Origin: an uncultured Bacteroidota bacterium
GTDB taxonomy: Bacteria; Bacteroidota; Bacteroidia; AKYH767-A; 2013-40CM-41-45
Direction: 5' to 3'
Assembly (NCBI GenBank): GCA_937871435.1
Contig: CALMQM010000113.1
Coordinates: 1 to 56,594 of the forward strand
DNA: 56,594 bases
In this document: positions 26,208 through 35,476 of the stretch, one piece after another
How the letters are laid out: each line of letters begins with the position of its first letter
Numbering within the stretch: the first letter of the stretch is position 1
Translations under genes and position numbers: made by a program
The notes under the pieces: generated by a model
What the model was told of the DNA's origin: nothing
Databases searched by the model: none
What the model saw: only the letters and a program-made list of their open reading frames with translations

Positions 26208-27113
26208 TTATTGAAGATGCTGGTTGATTCCAGCATCTTTTTTATTGTCCGAAACTCTGCTTTCAATTTCTGTCGCCACTTTTTCTTTGAGCAGATTGTG
26301 GCCCATTTCCAGAATATCGAGTGAGTAAGGAACATCCAGCCCTCGGATAAATTTTTTGCCCAAGCTTGCGGGAATGATTGTGTCATGCTTGCCAAAAAAA
26401 AGATGTAGGCTAACCTGGTTTTCTTCCAACGCAATTTTGACAAGGTAGGGGTCGGGCATAATGCCGCGGAAGATCATCCAGACATTATACACTTTCTGAC
26501 GTTTTTCTGCCGTATCAAAATTACTCTTCGCGAATTTGTATTGTTTGTCTCCCACCAGTTTCATTCTGTTTAACATTTCCGCAAACCTGAAAAAGCGATC
26601 AGGATTTTTTACCGCGCGTTTGAAGAGCCGCATTCCAATACTCCAATGGGTAAGGAAAACGTACCACCGGCTTAGTTTGATTCCATCAGGTGCCAGAAGT
26701 ATTACACGATTCAGTTGCTCCGCGAAATCAATGCAGAGTTGTAAAACGATTTTACCTCCCAGACTGAATCCCATTAATGAAAAACGGGTGGCATTGAAGT
26801 GGGAAAGAAATTCCTGAAACAATTCTTTCAGATCCTTCTGAACAAATCCGGGTTTTAAAAGTCCTTTCTCCGTATAGCTTTTACCATGGAAAAATAAATT
26901 GATGGCCACCAACGTATATCTCTTTCCAAGAGCTTTCTCAAAACAAGCAAAATCTTCCGCATCATTGTCGAAGCCATGAAAAGCAAACAGCAATTCAGGC
27001 CCGTCACCAAATGTGATGTATTCCCAGTGATATCCATTCTTAGAAATGATTCCGGATTTCTCCGGATTGGAAGATAGGATTTCAACTTTTTGTTCTTGAT
27101 TCACTGATTGCAT
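26208..27113 (-). CDS. Alpha/beta hydrolase, cytoplasmic
   Basis: The 301-residue protein has the alpha/beta-hydrolase nucleophile elbow GFSLGG with Ser117, the oxyanion segment FHGFDNDAEDF near residue 46, the acid in GKHDTIIP near residue 255 and the catalytic His in EMGHNLL near residue 280. There is no signal peptide. The fold covers esterases, lipases and C-C hydrolases; I cannot assign a substrate. Its stop codon abuts the rpmH terminator, which probably works for both genes. A fairly basic cap region with several Trp and Arg residues fits the family. Confidence 0.85.
   Translation of the reverse strand: MQSVNQEQKVEILSSNPEKSGIISKNGYHWEYITFGDGPELLFAFHGFDNDAEDFACFEKALGKRYTLVAINLFFHGKSYTEKGLLKPGFVQKDLKELFQEFLSHFNATRFSLMGFSLGGKIVLQLCIDFAEQLNRVILLAPDGIKLSRWYVFLTHWSIGMRLFKRAVKNPDRFFRFAEMLNRMKLVGDKQYKFAKSNFDTAEKRQKVYNVWMIFRGIMPDPYLVKIALEENQVSLHLFFGKHDTIIPASLGKKFIRGLDVPYSLDILEMGHNLLKEKVATEIESRVSDNKKDAGINQHLQ
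26214..26243. terminator. Terminator shared by rpmH and the hydrolase gene
   Basis: The stem AAGATGCTGG / CCAGCATCTT with a six-base loop is followed by TTTTT on the plus strand. It overlaps the last codons of the hydrolase on the minus strand. Confidence 0.85.
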
Positions 27114-27280
27114 GATAAAAAACGGAATCTGAACCCAACAGATTATTCAGATGCAAATTAGCTATAAATAGCAGATAAAGAAATAGGGAGGTAGATCCGG
27201 CCATTTCAGTGGGGATTTATTGCATAAACGTCACTTCGAAAATGAAAGCTGGAAATGATTAGTAGTCCTAAAAAGAAATA

Positions 27281-28516
27281 TCATACAGTATACGCGCTTT
27301 CCTTTGCTGGAGTTTTCCCGGTTAAAAAGTAAGTAAGGATTTCACCTTTCCCTTTAACTTGTATCAAACCTCTTTTTTCAAATTCAAAATGATCTTTGCA
27401 TTGATGATAAAATTCATCACTAACCTGAATTCTATTCGCGCAACCGGAAGATTCCAGCCTTGACGCAATATTCACAGTGTCTCCCCACAAGTCGTAGGTG
27501 AATTTTTTCATACCTATCACTCCCGCGGCGACAGTACCGCAATGTATCCCGATGCGAATGTCCATATCATACCCGTTTTTCAAATTACAGGCATGAAATG
27601 CGTTTAACATGTCAAGGGAAAATTCAGCCATAACCAGGGCGTGATCTGTAATTTTATCGGGAACTCCGGCTGCAACCATGTAAGCATCACCAATAGTTTT
27701 TATTTTTTCTAACTGATATTTTTCAACCAACGCATCAAACTCAGAAAAATAATTATTCAGAATAAGTACTAATTCTTCAGGATTAATTTTTTCTGAAAAA
27801 TGAGTAAAGCCAACCAGGTCTGCGAACAGAATAGAAGCTTCCGGAAAACGTTCAGAAATAATTTCGGAGCTTTCTTTGAGCTTACTGGCTATTTTCCTGG
27901 GAAGAATATTCAATAATAGCAATTCGGATTTCTCATTTTCTTTATCGAGTTGTTCTTCTGATTTATTTCCGGCATAGTTGAAATGCGCGCCGAGAATACC
28001 AACACATATAAACGCGAAAAGTAAATTGGATCCTTTTAGAAATGTGAGATAGGATGGCTCTAACTGAATGGATGTAACATGTGGCTGAAAATAAAATAGG
28101 ATGAACATGTAACTGATCAAAGGCATTAGAAAAATCAAAATCTTAATAAACAAATGCCATTTCGGCATAATGAAAGGAAACAAGGCCACCACCAATAAGT
28201 AATGCTGAAAACCCGATTCAATTCCTAAGAGATACGTCGCCAGCAATTGATGTCCTACAATTTCAATCATCGCAGTTGATGTTGTGAGCAAGTGATATCC
28301 TTTCCGGTTGATTAAAATGCAGAAGAGAAAAAAAGGCACGCTGAACAGATTGAAATAGAAGAGGGGCTTGACCGGAATAAGAAAAAATAAGACGAGCCAC
28401 AGTGAATGGACTACAATGGCAAAATTATAGGCAATGTGAGCTACGAGGTAGTACCGGAAGTTTCGTATAGAAACCGAATTCGGAATTTCAGTAAAATACC
28501 TGCTCAGTAAAGACAT
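27281..28516 (-). CDS. Membrane-bound class III adenylate cyclase
   Basis: The 411-residue protein has about six hydrophobic helices in residues 20-190, then a linker (KENEKSELLLLNILPRKIASKL) and a catalytic CHD domain from about residue 225. ILFADLVGF and IKTIGDAYM carry the two metal-binding aspartates; the latter's Lys and the Asp in YDLWGDTVN are the adenine-specifying pair of adenylate cyclases such as Rv1625c, and SRLES includes the transition-state Arg. It should make cAMP from ATP as a homodimer. It stands alone; no cAMP receptor or phosphodiesterase is near. Six-helix topology resembles the mycobacterial and mammalian membrane cyclases. Confidence 0.88.
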   Translation of the reverse strand: MSLLSRYFTEIPNSVSIRNFRYYLVAHIAYNFAIVVHSLWLVLFFLIPVKPLFYFNLFSVPFFLFCILINRKGYHLLTTSTAMIEIVGHQLLATYLLGIESGFQHYLLVVALFPFIMPKWHLFIKILIFLMPLISYMFILFYFQPHVTSIQLEPSYLTFLKGSNLLFAFICVGILGAHFNYAGNKSEEQLDKENEKSELLLLNILPRKIASKLKESSEIISERFPEASILFADLVGFTHFSEKINPEELVLILNNYFSEFDALVEKYQLEKIKTIGDAYMVAAGVPDKITDHALVMAEFSLDMLNAFHACNLKNGYDMDIRIGIHCGTVAAGVIGMKKFTYDLWGDTVNIASRLESSGCANRIQVSDEFYHQCKDHFEFEKRGLIQVKGKGEILTYFLTGKTPAKESAYTV

Positions 28517-28702
28517 AAAAAAGAATCAAATTGTATTTCCAAATTGGAAACTACAAAAAAAAGTATTCAAGTGGCAAAAATTACGGATGCACTATATGAA
28601 AACTGAATTTCTGATCAAAATTCGCATTTCAAAAGGAGCATACAACAGTGCAATGAAATGCTAATATTCAAAACGAGAGGAATTCTGTTTTCGCATATTC
28701 GG

Positions 28703-29128
28703 TTAAGATTTTCTCTCAAATCCAAACCGAATCGCTTCCATAAGTACATCTTCCTGTATATCCTGCAGGTTTTTAAATTTAATGCAATAGCCAGTCACAC
28801 TTGCTTTGCCTATTTTTTTTCCAAAAGTTTTGTCAAGGTATTTTTTATCCTCAATTCCCATAATATAAACGGAAATACCAGTGGTGTTCGCACTCAATCC
28901 AACCTGGTAAAATTCTCTCGATTTTCCGCCAGCGTACGTCATAGTTAAACTTCCATAGCCGATGTTGGGATTAGAGACGATTTTATTCTCACTGTTTTTT
29001 CCATCCAGAAACCATAATTTACACTTTGGCTTCAGTTTTAAAATCATGGAATGCAATTTTTGCATTTCCTCACTTTTTGCTTCAGGCTGAGAGGCGATGT
29101 ATTTTTTTATTTCTTCTTGTACGGACAT
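28703..29128 (-). CDS. DUF1801 (YdhG/CyaY-like fold) protein
   Basis: The 141-residue cytoplasmic protein has DUF1801 marks: MSVQEEIKKYIASQPEAK, an aromatic-rich KLWFLDGKN where the family often has a WG motif, NIGYGSLTMTYAGGKSREFYQVGLS and GKKIGKASVTGYCIKFKNLQDI with the conserved Gly-Lys-Gly/Ala-Ser. The family is of unknown function, thought to have a frataxin-like fold. Nothing in the neighbourhood suggests a role. Its upstream region consists almost entirely of a GTTTCGG-type heptad array, so its promoter must lie inside or beyond the array. Confidence 0.8.
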   Translation of the reverse strand: MSVQEEIKKYIASQPEAKSEEMQKLHSMILKLKPKCKLWFLDGKNSENKIVSNPNIGYGSLTMTYAGGKSREFYQVGLSANTTGISVYIMGIEDKKYLDKTFGKKIGKASVTGYCIKFKNLQDIQEDVLMEAIRFGFERKS

Positions 29129-29143
29129 TTTTATTTTATTTGA

Positions 29144-29227
29144 GATTCTGGTTCCTGGTTCCGGGTTTTGAGTTTCGGGTTTCGGGTTTCGTGTTTTGGG
29201 TTTTAAGTCTGGAGATTTTGGTTACGA
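29144..29227. repeat. Heptanucleotide array GTTTCGG/GTTTTGG type, twelve units
   Basis: Twelve phased 7-base units: GATTCTG, GTTCCTG, GTTCCGG, GTTTTGA, GTTTCGG twice, GTTTCGT, GTTTTGG, GTTTTAA, GTCTGGA, GATTTTG and GTTACGA. The first base of every unit is G, and the second unit, GTTCCTG, also occurs in the array at 105-209. Confidence 0.85.
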
Positions 29228-29284
29228 AAAGAAAAAACTGCCTGGTCGTAACTTAATTCCTGCTAATAAATATTATAAACAGTA

Positions 29285-29319
29285 ACCAACAACCATCAAC
29301 CAACAACCAACAACCAACA
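29285..29319. repeat. Heptanucleotide array ACCAACA, five units
   Basis: Units ACCAACA, ACCATCA and three more ACCAACA copies end six bases before the stop codon of the SRPBCC gene. This is the reverse complement of the GGTTGTT-type unit found elsewhere. Confidence 0.9.
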
Positions 29320-29324
29320 AGCCT

Positions 29325-29855
29325 CTACCCAACGCCTTGCACCTTCCTCAGCATCTTCACTAAGGCAGCCAGAGTCATTGTCATTCCGATCTTGAATCCT
29401 TCGAGCAAACCTTCCAGACGGGCGAGTGACTCGTTGTAGATAGTGATCCTGACTGTTGTGATTCCATCTTTCTCACTGAAGGTATAATCCCAATCAGATC
29501 CGGGGAGCTGTGGATTTTCGTCTTGGTCGGCAAAAGCGTTGAATAATTTGAAATTCGTTTTTGGTGTGATGGAGGTGTAAGTTTGAATAGCCCATCGTTC
29601 TTCACCGGAAGGACTTACCATCGCGTAAAATCTTTTACCGCCTTCTACAAAATTCATGTACTTGGTTTTCGAAGTCATCGGTTCAGGAGCGATCCATTGA
29701 TCAAGGTATTCCTGCTTTGTAAATGCATCCCATACCAGCGATAATGGTGCATCAAATTCCCTGACAATTACAACCGTTTTGGTTTCCTTATTCACTGTGA
29801 AATCGTAGAACAAATCACGGTTCTGCTCTTCGGCTGATTTTTTAGGATTCGACAT
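29325..29855 (-). CDS. SRPBCC/AHSA1-domain protein partnered with an ArsR regulator
   Basis: The 176-residue protein is an AHSA1-type START-like fold: [60 protein letters not shown] and a long C-terminal helix ([20 protein letters not shown]) that closes the hydrophobic cavity. The N-terminus starts with a Lys/Glu-rich lead. These proteins bind hydrophobic ligands or modulate Hsp90-like chaperones; substrate unknown. It overlaps the ArsR gene by 14 bases, a pair common in many Bacteroidota and thought to respond to a small molecule. Confidence 0.85.
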   Translation of the reverse strand: MSNPKKSAEEQNRDLFYDFTVNKETKTVVIVREFDAPLSLVWDAFTKQEYLDQWIAPEPMTSKTKYMNFVEGGKRFYAMVSPSGEERWAIQTYTSITPKTNFKLFNAFADQDENPQLPGSDWDYTFSEKDGITTVRITIYNESLARLEGLLEGFKIGMTMTLAALVKMLRKVQGVG

Positions 29856-30177
29856 GTTGAATTTTTTTTAATGCGTTTAATACTTTGTCCAGCTGATTGA
29901 ATTTCTTTTCCCAGATAGTACGGAATGGATCCAGCCATTTGTCTATCTCTTTCATTTTACGAATGTCAAGCTGATAATAAATCTCTCTTCCTTTTTGTTC
30001 CTGTTTCACCAGTTCACATTCCGTAAGTACCTGGAGATGTTTGGAAATAGCCTGTCGGGAAGTTTGAAAATTTTCTGCCATCGCGTTCGGAGTCATAGCC
30101 TGTAAGGCGATCATGGCAATGATGGCTCTCCGCGTCGGATCGGCTATTGCCTGAAAAATATCTCTTCTGACTTTCAT
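29842..30177 (-). CDS. ArsR-family winged-helix repressor
   Basis: The 111-residue protein from the ATG at 30177 is a small winged helix: [19 protein letters not shown], then [37 protein letters not shown], which contains the recognition helix and wing. No metal-binding Cys motif (ELCVCDL) is present, so it is not a metal sensor. The longer start at 30237 adds a stretch that overlaps the promoter and is rejected. Its operon partner is the SRPBCC gene; a dyad overlapping its own promoter suggests autoregulation. Confidence 0.88.
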   Translation of the reverse strand: MKVRRDIFQAIADPTRRAIIAMIALQAMTPNAMAENFQTSRQAISKHLQVLTECELVKQEQKGREIYYQLDIRKMKEIDKWLDPFRTIWEKKFNQLDKVLNALKKIQHVES

Positions 30178-30193
30178 AAATTTAATTTGATAC

Positions 30194-30238
30194 GCAAATA
30201 TATGGTTGCAAATATACGCAACTATCTGATTGCGCAAA
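30194..30238 (-). promoter_or_regulatory. ArsR promoter with overlapping operator-like dyad
   Basis: On the minus strand TTTG (30238-30235), 18 bases, TATATTTG (30216-30209), with a second TATATTTG at 30201-30194. A perfect inverted repeat GTTGC-N8-GCAAC (30205-30222) covers the first -7 box. Binding of ArsR here would block transcription; this is inference. Confidence 0.55.
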
Positions 30239-30423
30239 ACTTTTTATGAAAATATTTTTTTCGTTAAAAATGAAGAAATTGTGCACCAGGCAGGATTTAA
30301 GCGAAATCCATCGTTTCTAAAAAAAACGAATGAAAAGATCAGGATTGCGCCAGAAAATAATGGAAAATTCTATATCTCCCTATTTGTCTGTAATTTTTTC
30401 TTAAGAGCAGTGAACAGAAAATT

Positions 30424-32343
30424 TCAGTTCAGATTTTGAATTATCACTTTCTTACTGAATATACCTTTCTCTGTTTTAATCTCAGCCATATAAATTCCTG
30501 CCGCCAGCTTGTCGACAAAAATATCAGTGTTCATTTCTTTCAATGGAACAGTCAGAATCAGTCTTCCCGAAACATCCCGTAGATTGAATTGTGCATTTGA
30601 GTTTTTTGTAATCAACACATGAAGGATGTTTTGTGTAGGAACAGGCCAGATATTCCAGGTGCTCGCTGATTCATTTTCCGACACAGCATTTGGCCAGTTT
30701 GTAGCAGGAAGAGTAATGCCTGAGCTGTGCAGACTGTTTGTATACACAGTATTGGTAGCGATAAGTGGATTTACCAGTGTATCAGGATTCAAAGAGGGAT
30801 ACATGGTTCCATCCGTATTCATGTTTCTGTTGAATCGTGGATAATTCGATGAACTTACATCCACACGTATTCTGTGACCGGCGAGAAAAGTTATGGCTGT
30901 TTTGGGCAATTCTATATTAACAGCATACTGATTACCCGGAACAAGAGCAGCCGTATCTGCCGGAGCAAAACCATTCAGAAAACGCATACGGTAGGCTGCG
31001 TCATTCACCAGCATTGAAGCACCTGAAGGATATACATCACACAGCCGGATATCAAAATCTGTATCGTAACGATTGGAAGATATTTCCAAATGAACAACCG
31101 CATTTCCTGTAAGTGTAAGATCCTGTGCAAGCACATCTGTCGTAAATTTCAGCACATCATTTCTTACTTCAACTGAATCACTCTGGTCATACGGACCTTG
31201 AAGCTGATCAGAACGCAATGTCGGACCTCCAACAGTAGGAGAAGGATCATTCGGATCATATGTATAGCTTAGTGAGGCGGTTGATGATGTTGGAATTGTA
31301 ATGTCCATAGATTGATCCGGATGAAAGTAGAGTGTGAGCGGATTAAAACCGGACGGAGGCCAGGTCGCGGAATTCTGCCATGTATTTTCTCCCATTCGAA
31401 AATACCGGACTGCAGAGGAATTATCCCAACCATTTGCAATTCCACGTAAATGGAAATCGAAAAATACCAAAGCCAATGAATCACTCCAGCCTTCTGCATC
31501 CGGATAGCTGAGTTCTCCCTGATTTGCTGTTCCTACATGTGCGCTGCCATGCCCGCCGTGAGCCCATGGACCCATGAGCAGCCGATGTTCCGCTCTTACA
31601 TTTGAAGGAGATTGCGTACGGATCGCATTAAAAAAATCAATCATCTTTTCCACATTGTGATCATACCATCCACCAATCATAAAACAAGGAACAAAAATAC
31701 TATCCGGGTAGAATGAAGCAGGTTCTGCAAGTGCAGACCATGCATAAGAATAAAACGGAAATGGTAAGACCCATGAGGAAGTACCAAAACCAAGTGCATC
31801 CAGTTGCTCAAGATACTCTGTGCGTAAACATCCATTGGGATAATATTCCTGATAGATGGTTTGTGGTCCGGCAACGAGCGGACAAATACACCGAAGATGC
31901 GGAGGATTTTCTTTGGCTGTCAGGTATTGAACATTTCCAAGAGCAGATGGGCCCCAGGTTCCCACCTCACCATTACTCCAGCTTTGTGCCGCGATCCACT
32001 CTACGATAGAATATCCATCTTGTCCATTCCCAGGAGCACCGGAATATTCAGCCTGCGCGCCTCCCCAGAATCCGCGCCAATCGGTAATTACAAATGCATA
32101 ATGACTGCTGTCGATGGCATTGCCGATACCAAGCGGCAAACCGCTGAGTCGAAACAACTGACGGTTATAAGGAGTCTGAATCAGGATCACAGGTCCGGAA
32201 GTCCAGTTGGCGGGGATATAGACATCAGCAGGCAATTTTTTCCCGTCACTCATTGGAACGGAATCAACAAAATCAGGAAGAATGAATTGCGCGGAGAGTG
32301 TATGTGTAAACAGGAGCAATGCAACGAGCAACGGGTTTTTCAT
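30424..32343 (-). CDS. Secreted CocE/NonD-family alpha/beta hydrolase with T9SS domain
   Basis: The 639-residue protein has a signal peptide (ending TLSAQ) and the X-Pro dipeptidyl-peptidase/cocaine-esterase S15 fold: MSDGKKLPADVYIP, PVILIQTPYNRQ, FVITDWRGFWGG, a nucleophile elbow TWGPSALGN with Ser, MIGGWYDHNVEKM carrying the catalytic Asp, and GPWAHGGHGS with the His. A jelly-roll C-terminal part (about 390-545) precedes a T9SS type A domain (IWPVPTQNILHVLI). It probably hydrolyses a peptide or ester outside the cell. The elbow GPSALG differs slightly from the usual GxSYxG. Monocistronic. Confidence 0.9.
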   Translation of the reverse strand: MKNPLLVALLLFTHTLSAQFILPDFVDSVPMSDGKKLPADVYIPANWTSGPVILIQTPYNRQLFRLSGLPLGIGNAIDSSHYAFVITDWRGFWGGAQAEYSGAPGNGQDGYSIVEWIAAQSWSNGEVGTWGPSALGNVQYLTAKENPPHLRCICPLVAGPQTIYQEYYPNGCLRTEYLEQLDALGFGTSSWVLPFPFYSYAWSALAEPASFYPDSIFVPCFMIGGWYDHNVEKMIDFFNAIRTQSPSNVRAEHRLLMGPWAHGGHGSAHVGTANQGELSYPDAEGWSDSLALVFFDFHLRGIANGWDNSSAVRYFRMGENTWQNSATWPPSGFNPLTLYFHPDQSMDITIPTSSTASLSYTYDPNDPSPTVGGPTLRSDQLQGPYDQSDSVEVRNDVLKFTTDVLAQDLTLTGNAVVHLEISSNRYDTDFDIRLCDVYPSGASMLVNDAAYRMRFLNGFAPADTAALVPGNQYAVNIELPKTAITFLAGHRIRVDVSSSNYPRFNRNMNTDGTMYPSLNPDTLVNPLIATNTVYTNSLHSSGITLPATNWPNAVSENESASTWNIWPVPTQNILHVLITKNSNAQFNLRDVSGRLILTVPLKEMNTDIFVDKLAAGIYMAEIKTEKGIFSKKVIIQNLN

Positions 32344-32725
32344 AATTAAGGAAGGATAAATTTCTGAACCGGAAAAATTAAAGAGGCAGCTTCTCCGGAT
32401 AAGTTGTGAAGTTCCGAAAAGTGAAGCAGTTTGTGAAATATTATTTTAGGAAAAAAGCCGGAAATGAGTCAAAGAAATCGATTTAAATGGTTCGACAGAT
32501 TTTTAAAGATGGATGAAAAGAAATCTATGCACTGTAACATCTCATTCTTTAAATATGGTCATGATCTACACATGTTAATAATTCATGATGAATTGAAATT
32601 TATACCAAAATTCAAAGCTCATTAATAAAGCTTGTTATAATAGATGTTAATCTTGTACTTTTTCCTGATGCGTTGTTTTAGAATATGGTAGTCGTTATAT
32701 TGTTTGAAATTTAAATTTTATCATT
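32344..32725. other. Intergenic region between divergent secreted-protein genes
   Basis: These 382 AT-rich bases separate the CocE-type and propeller genes and must contain both promoters. I see no open frame, no repeat array, and no convincing TAnnTTTG box at normal spacing. Confidence 0.5.
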
Positions 32726-34477
32726 ATGAAAACTTCTCTTTCACTCTTATTCTTTTCAGTAATGTGTTTCAACCTGAATGCGCAACAATTTCGTTGGGCA
32801 AAATCATTCGATCATCAGGGATTCGGAGTATCTCCCTCAAGAACACAGGCAGATTACGATAACAGCTTGCTGACATTCGGAAGCTTTGCAGTCTTAGGTG
32901 CACGTATTGACCTGGATCCTGATCCTGTTGATTCTTTTGTCGTAAGCAGCTTTCAATACGATGGATACATTTCAAAATATTCTGAAACCGACGGATCTCT
33001 GTTATGGTCATCCGGCTTAGGAAATGATTTTAATGGAGACTTTGGGTTGGGTGAAGTTCTGGTGGATCATTCCGGGAACCATCTTATTTCGGGGTACTTG
33101 TCAGGCAATGTGGATATTGATTTGACCTCATTGGTTTTGAATGTCAGCAACACATTTAATTCTTCTGCCGGAATACTGGTTAAGTATGATAGTGCATTTA
33201 ATTACATTCAGCATATACTGCTTTCCGGACTTAACAATGAAGCGTATGTTCAAATACGCAAAATGGATTGTGATGATTCTAATAATTACTTTCTTTTTGG
33301 AAGCTATTATGATAGTGTTGATATTGATCCCGGGCCGGGGCAACAAATATTGTTTGGTGATAGCGGGAAGGTGAATCTGTTTTTGGCAAAATTTGATCAG
33401 AGCTTAAATTTACTCTGGGTCGATACCTTTATCACACAAGCTCACATGGGTCCCGGTTTTGACTTCGAATTTATGCACTATGATTCATGGTCAGGAAACC
33501 TTCTGATGATGGGTAACTTCCAGACAAACGATACCATTGATCTTGACCCGGGAACAGGGCAGGCTTTGTTGTATAATCCATTTGATGAATCATCCTTTAT
33601 TGCTATTTATAACAGTTCTGGACAATTCCTAAGAATGTGGCAATCTACCGGGCATTATTCGAACGATGTTGATGGTATTGCAACAGACGACAATGGTTAC
33701 ATTTATCAGTTGGTGGATTTCGAAGATACACTATTCCTGCAGCATCCTTCTTCTCCTCCTTATCTGGTTTCTGCGTTTCCAAATTCCGGGTATGGTGTTG
33801 TAAAATATGATATGAATGGAAATTACATTGCTTCTTCCATTGTTTATTCCGCAGATGAACCTGAGTTTAATAGTATTGTAGAGAGGAACGGTAAATTGTA
33901 TATCGCCGGATCAATGGATGCTGGAACAATGGATGTGGATCCTTCTACTGCTGTTTACAACCTTTCAGCAGCCAATGGAAGTATGTTTTTGTTGTGTTAT
34001 GCCAGTTCGCTCGGGATTAATTCCTTTCTCTGGGGATTCTCCGATCCGGATTCCGATTCAGAAAATGAACAGTTTAATATTTCAGAAAATGGAACCATGT
34101 ATGTTTCCGGTGCATTTCAGGATTCCCTGGAATGTGATCCGGGACCTCAGGATTTCTATTTGTATGCGCCGGCCTACGGGTACAATTTTCACATTGCCTA
34201 TGATTCAACAAGTATACTGGCTTTGTCAGAGCCCTTCAAGAGTAATTCTGTTTCGGTTTATCCAAATCCTGTGCATGATTATTTGCAACTTAATGCCTCT
34301 GTATCTATAGAAGGAACGGCAACTGTTTGTAACATGCTTGGAGAAGAACTCCTGAAGAATATTGATATCGGAGATCAAATGAAGATCGATGTAAGTGAGT
34401 TGTCTGACGGCATGTATTTTCTTCAACTCTTATCTGATAAAAAAAGACAGGTCTTAAAATTCATGAAAGTGAATTAG
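32726..34477 (+). CDS. Secreted DPGPG-repeat propeller-like protein with T9SS domain
   Basis: The 583-residue protein has a signal peptide (ending LNAQ) and repeats with acidic calcium-binding-like loops: IDLDPDPVDSF, VDIDPGPGQQIL, IDLDPGTGQALL, MDVDPSTAVYNL and ECDPGPQDFYLY, each following a hydrophobic strand and spaced 50-100 residues. This DxDPGPG pattern is common in Bacteroidota surface propellers. Aromatic and Gly-rich strands (NHLISGYLSGN, NLLMMGNFQTND) lie between them. A T9SS type A domain ends the protein (VYPNPVHDYLQLNA). No catalytic site is visible; an adhesive or matrix role is an inference. Confidence 0.82.
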   Translation: MKTSLSLLFFSVMCFNLNAQQFRWAKSFDHQGFGVSPSRTQADYDNSLLTFGSFAVLGARIDLDPDPVDSFVVSSFQYDGYISKYSETDGSLLWSSGLGNDFNGDFGLGEVLVDHSGNHLISGYLSGNVDIDLTSLVLNVSNTFNSSAGILVKYDSAFNYIQHILLSGLNNEAYVQIRKMDCDDSNNYFLFGSYYDSVDIDPGPGQQILFGDSGKVNLFLAKFDQSLNLLWVDTFITQAHMGPGFDFEFMHYDSWSGNLLMMGNFQTNDTIDLDPGTGQALLYNPFDESSFIAIYNSSGQFLRMWQSTGHYSNDVDGIATDDNGYIYQLVDFEDTLFLQHPSSPPYLVSAFPNSGYGVVKYDMNGNYIASSIVYSADEPEFNSIVERNGKLYIAGSMDAGTMDVDPSTAVYNLSAANGSMFLLCYASSLGINSFLWGFSDPDSDSENEQFNISENGTMYVSGAFQDSLECDPGPQDFYLYAPAYGYNFHIAYDSTSILALSEPFKSNSVSVYPNPVHDYLQLNASVSIEGTATVCNMLGEELLKNIDIGDQMKIDVSELSDGMYFLQLLSDKKRQVLKFMKVN

Positions 34478-34546
34478 CATGTAACTTCATTGCTACTATT
34501 CACTTATTTTTTTAGGATTAGTAAATGAACATATTCAATTCATGAT

Positions 34547-34993
34547 TCATTTACTTTCAAGTGTATTCTTGATATCCTTTAAATCCTGAAGAATTGCTTT
34601 TTTCAAAACACCTTTGAAAAAAATCATGGGTAATGATTTTAGTTTTGAAAGAAAACCCAATGGAATGGTTTCGTGTGTGCTTGTGAGAATTGTTTGTTCA
34701 TTGCTTTGGGAAAGATTCATTGTCGTGATGAAAATGAATCCATCCATTTCAGCTCTTGTTTTGTAAAATTCGTTTTCCACGGCTTCTGTAATACATTTTT
34801 CGACAGATGCCGGTTTGCCAAAATACATTCGCGTTTCACGCCATTTTAATCCGACGAGCTCTGAAGAAGGTTCATTCAATATCTCAATCTTCACGATACC
34901 ACTGATTGTTTTCTCCAGTTTTCTGATATCCGAGATGACCTGCCAGACCAGTGATTTGTTTTTATTTATTGTGATCGTTTCTGCTACTTTCAT
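34547..34993 (-). CDS. SRPBCC/polyketide-cyclase-type small protein
   Basis: The 148-residue protein has START-like fold signatures: ETITINKNKSLVWQVISDIRKLEKTISGIVKIEIL, GLKWRETRMYFGKPA and a C-terminal helix LPMIFFKGVLKKAILQDLKDIKNTL that covers the cavity. It starts at the ATG at 34993; a longer frame begins with GTG at 35011 but adds no conserved residues. It binds an unknown hydrophobic ligand. The GNAT gene ends 21 bases upstream, so the two are co-transcribed from the far side of the 35477-36107 region. Confidence 0.8.
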   Translation of the reverse strand: MKVAETITINKNKSLVWQVISDIRKLEKTISGIVKIEILNEPSSELVGLKWRETRMYFGKPASVEKCITEAVENEFYKTRAEMDGFIFITTMNLSQSNEQTILTSTHETIPLGFLSKLKSLPMIFFKGVLKKAILQDLKDIKNTLESK

Positions 34994-35014
34994 ATTGGAA
35001 ATATTATTCACTCC

Positions 35015-35476
35015 TCATTCTTCACTCTCCGCCTTTCTTACCCAAAACCAGGCATCACCAATTTCAGTGTCTTGTACAATTTTAGTAAAAACAAATTTAT
35101 TCTTTTCCAATATTCTGGTTGATGCATTATGCCTCGGTTCAGTTTTGGCTTCAAGGGTGATTCCGGGATGTGCTCTGTTGGCAATTTCTATAAGTTCTTT
35201 GCAGGCAAAAGACGCTACACCTAGTCCTTCAAATTCCTTAAATGTCCAATATGCCAATTCTACACTACCATCCCTTGGCGCCCCGACGAAACCGCAAGAT
35301 CCAATAATTTGTTCATCTCTCGTGACAAAATATCCAACCCACGGAATATTAAATCCGATTTTTGGGTAAAAGTCGTCATACATTTTCAATAACAGTTGAC
35401 AATCATCAGACGCATATTCATGTTTAGACTTGTCTTCCTTTTGTTCAATAACTCTTAATTTCAAGACTTCTTCCAT
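35015..35476 (-). CDS. GNAT-family N-acetyltransferase
   Basis: The 153-residue protein has the GNAT fold: a substrate loop (QLLLKMYDDFYPKIGFNIPWVGYFV), the strand IIGSCGFVGAPRDGSVELAYW, motif A with a pyrophosphate loop (FEGLGVASFACKELIEIA, a variant of QxxGxG/A), and the C-terminal strands TLEAKTEPRHNASTRILEK. The Asn-Ala-Ser in PRHNAS is the family signature of the RimJ/RimL-like subgroup that acetylates N-terminal or small amines. Acetyl-CoA is the donor; the acceptor is unknown. It is the first gene of a two-gene unit with the START-like gene. Confidence 0.85.
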   Translation of the reverse strand: MEEVLKLRVIEQKEDKSKHEYASDDCQLLLKMYDDFYPKIGFNIPWVGYFVTRDEQIIGSCGFVGAPRDGSVELAYWTFKEFEGLGVASFACKELIEIANRAHPGITLEAKTEPRHNASTRILEKNKFVFTKIVQDTEIGDAWFWVRKAESEE

